Source of the DNA: Alphaproteobacteria bacterium
GTDB lineage: Bacteria; Pseudomonadota; Alphaproteobacteria; Caulobacterales; Caulobacteraceae
Assembly: GCA_018820275.1 (NCBI GenBank)
Contig: JAHJOO010000014.1
Span: 62,001-126,000, forward strand
DNA length: 64,000 nucleotides
Direction: 5' to 3'
Below the pieces are notes generated by a model. It was not told the origin of the DNA. It saw only the letters and a list, made by a program, of their open reading frames with translations, and did no database searches. Below, one piece after another: positions 63,553 through 64,000 of this stretch (position 1 is the stretch's first letter; every line of letters starts with the position of its first letter). The translations under genes were made by a program, and so were the position numbers.

Positions 63553-63850
63553 CGGGGGACTCCCTGACGGCCGCGGTCAGGTCGGCCACGATGGTCGTGG
63601 CCGCCGCGGTCCGGCGATGGTGGTGTTCGAGACGAACGGATTGCTCGGCCTCGGCCCGGGCCAGTCGGGACGAGGCAGCGGCGGCGGCCTCGGCCTGCGC
63701 CAGCCGGACCTCGAGCGCCGCGATGCGGCGCGAGGCCCGGTCGAAGGGGTCCCAGCGAAAGCCCAACGCCGGGGCGAGCCCCAACACGACCAGCAGGGCG
63801 GCCGCGGCGACAGCGACCCCCACCCCGAGCCTGCGGAGCGCGGGGCTCAT
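63377..63850 (-). CDS. Rz-like i-spanin candidate
   Basis: N-terminal TM (LGVGVAVAAAALLVVLGLAPAL), Ala/Glu-rich coiled-coil-like middle; ATGA overlap with the endolysin gene. Confidence 0.55.
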   Translation of the reverse strand: MSPALRRLGVGVAVAAAALLVVLGLAPALGFRWDPFDRASRRIAALEVRLAQAEAAAAASSRLARAEAEQSVRLEHHHRRTAAATTIVADLTAAVRESPDAHLPLPPDRAARLRDADRRLCGLAPDLCDAPEDQSAGGRDDAVPTARAAGSGDSRGP

Positions 63851-63999
63851 GGGTAGGCCCTTCGATCCAGCTCGAAATGCGGACCGTCCCGCAGGCGGGG
63901 CCAGTCGCCGCCCCAGACGAGGGCGACGGTCCGACGCCGGGCGGCGGCCTTCATCGCCGCCGCGATGCGGGGATACAGGGGCCAGTCCCAGCGGACCTG
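63847..63999 (-). CDS. M15-family peptidoglycan endolysin, C-terminal part (truncated by window end)
   Basis: Minus-strand translation VRWDWPLYPRIAAAMKAAARRRTVALVWGGDWPRLRDGPHFELDRRAYP*; WGGDW...DGPHFEL matches M15 L,D-endopeptidase lysins. Confidence 0.7.
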   Translation of the reverse strand, partial: QVRWDWPLYPRIAAAMKAAARRRTVALVWGGDWPRLRDGPHFELDRRAYP

Positions 64000-64000
64000 A

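Overview
GC-rich chromosomal window that looks like Caulobacteraceae (Brevundimonas-like; inferred from gene content, not tested). It is mostly dense, often translationally coupled core genes: an alginate-utilisation locus (FadR/GntR regulator, TonB receptor, PL6 and PL17 lyases, MFS, SDR, SGNH hydrolase); a TrpR/YerC-headed his operon in enterobacterial order (hisG-D-[C'B]-H-A-F-IE); tamA-tamB; an ast (arginine succinyltransferase) operon; ppx/gppA; tandem cyclophilins with coaD; gyrA; ssb; a flagellin locus (FlaEY-like protein, two flagellins, FlaG-like); and, at the right edge, an endolysin/Rz/Rz1-like lysis cassette. There are two tRNAs (Ser-CGA, Lys-UUU). No CRISPR array, integrase or transposase was recognised. 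Main second-look items: (1) a HisC-like aminotransferase domain that has lost its PLP lysine and is fused to the HisB dehydratase; (2) two genes whose conserved N-termini can only be included if translation starts at CTG inside a CTGA stop/start overlap; (3) a nested spanin-type lysis cassette beside flagellin genes; (4) a palindrome over the likely promoter of the yerC-his operon; (5) Fur-like boxes upstream of a YkgJ-type gene; (6) a GyrA QRDR with Ala/Met at the quinolone-contact positions.
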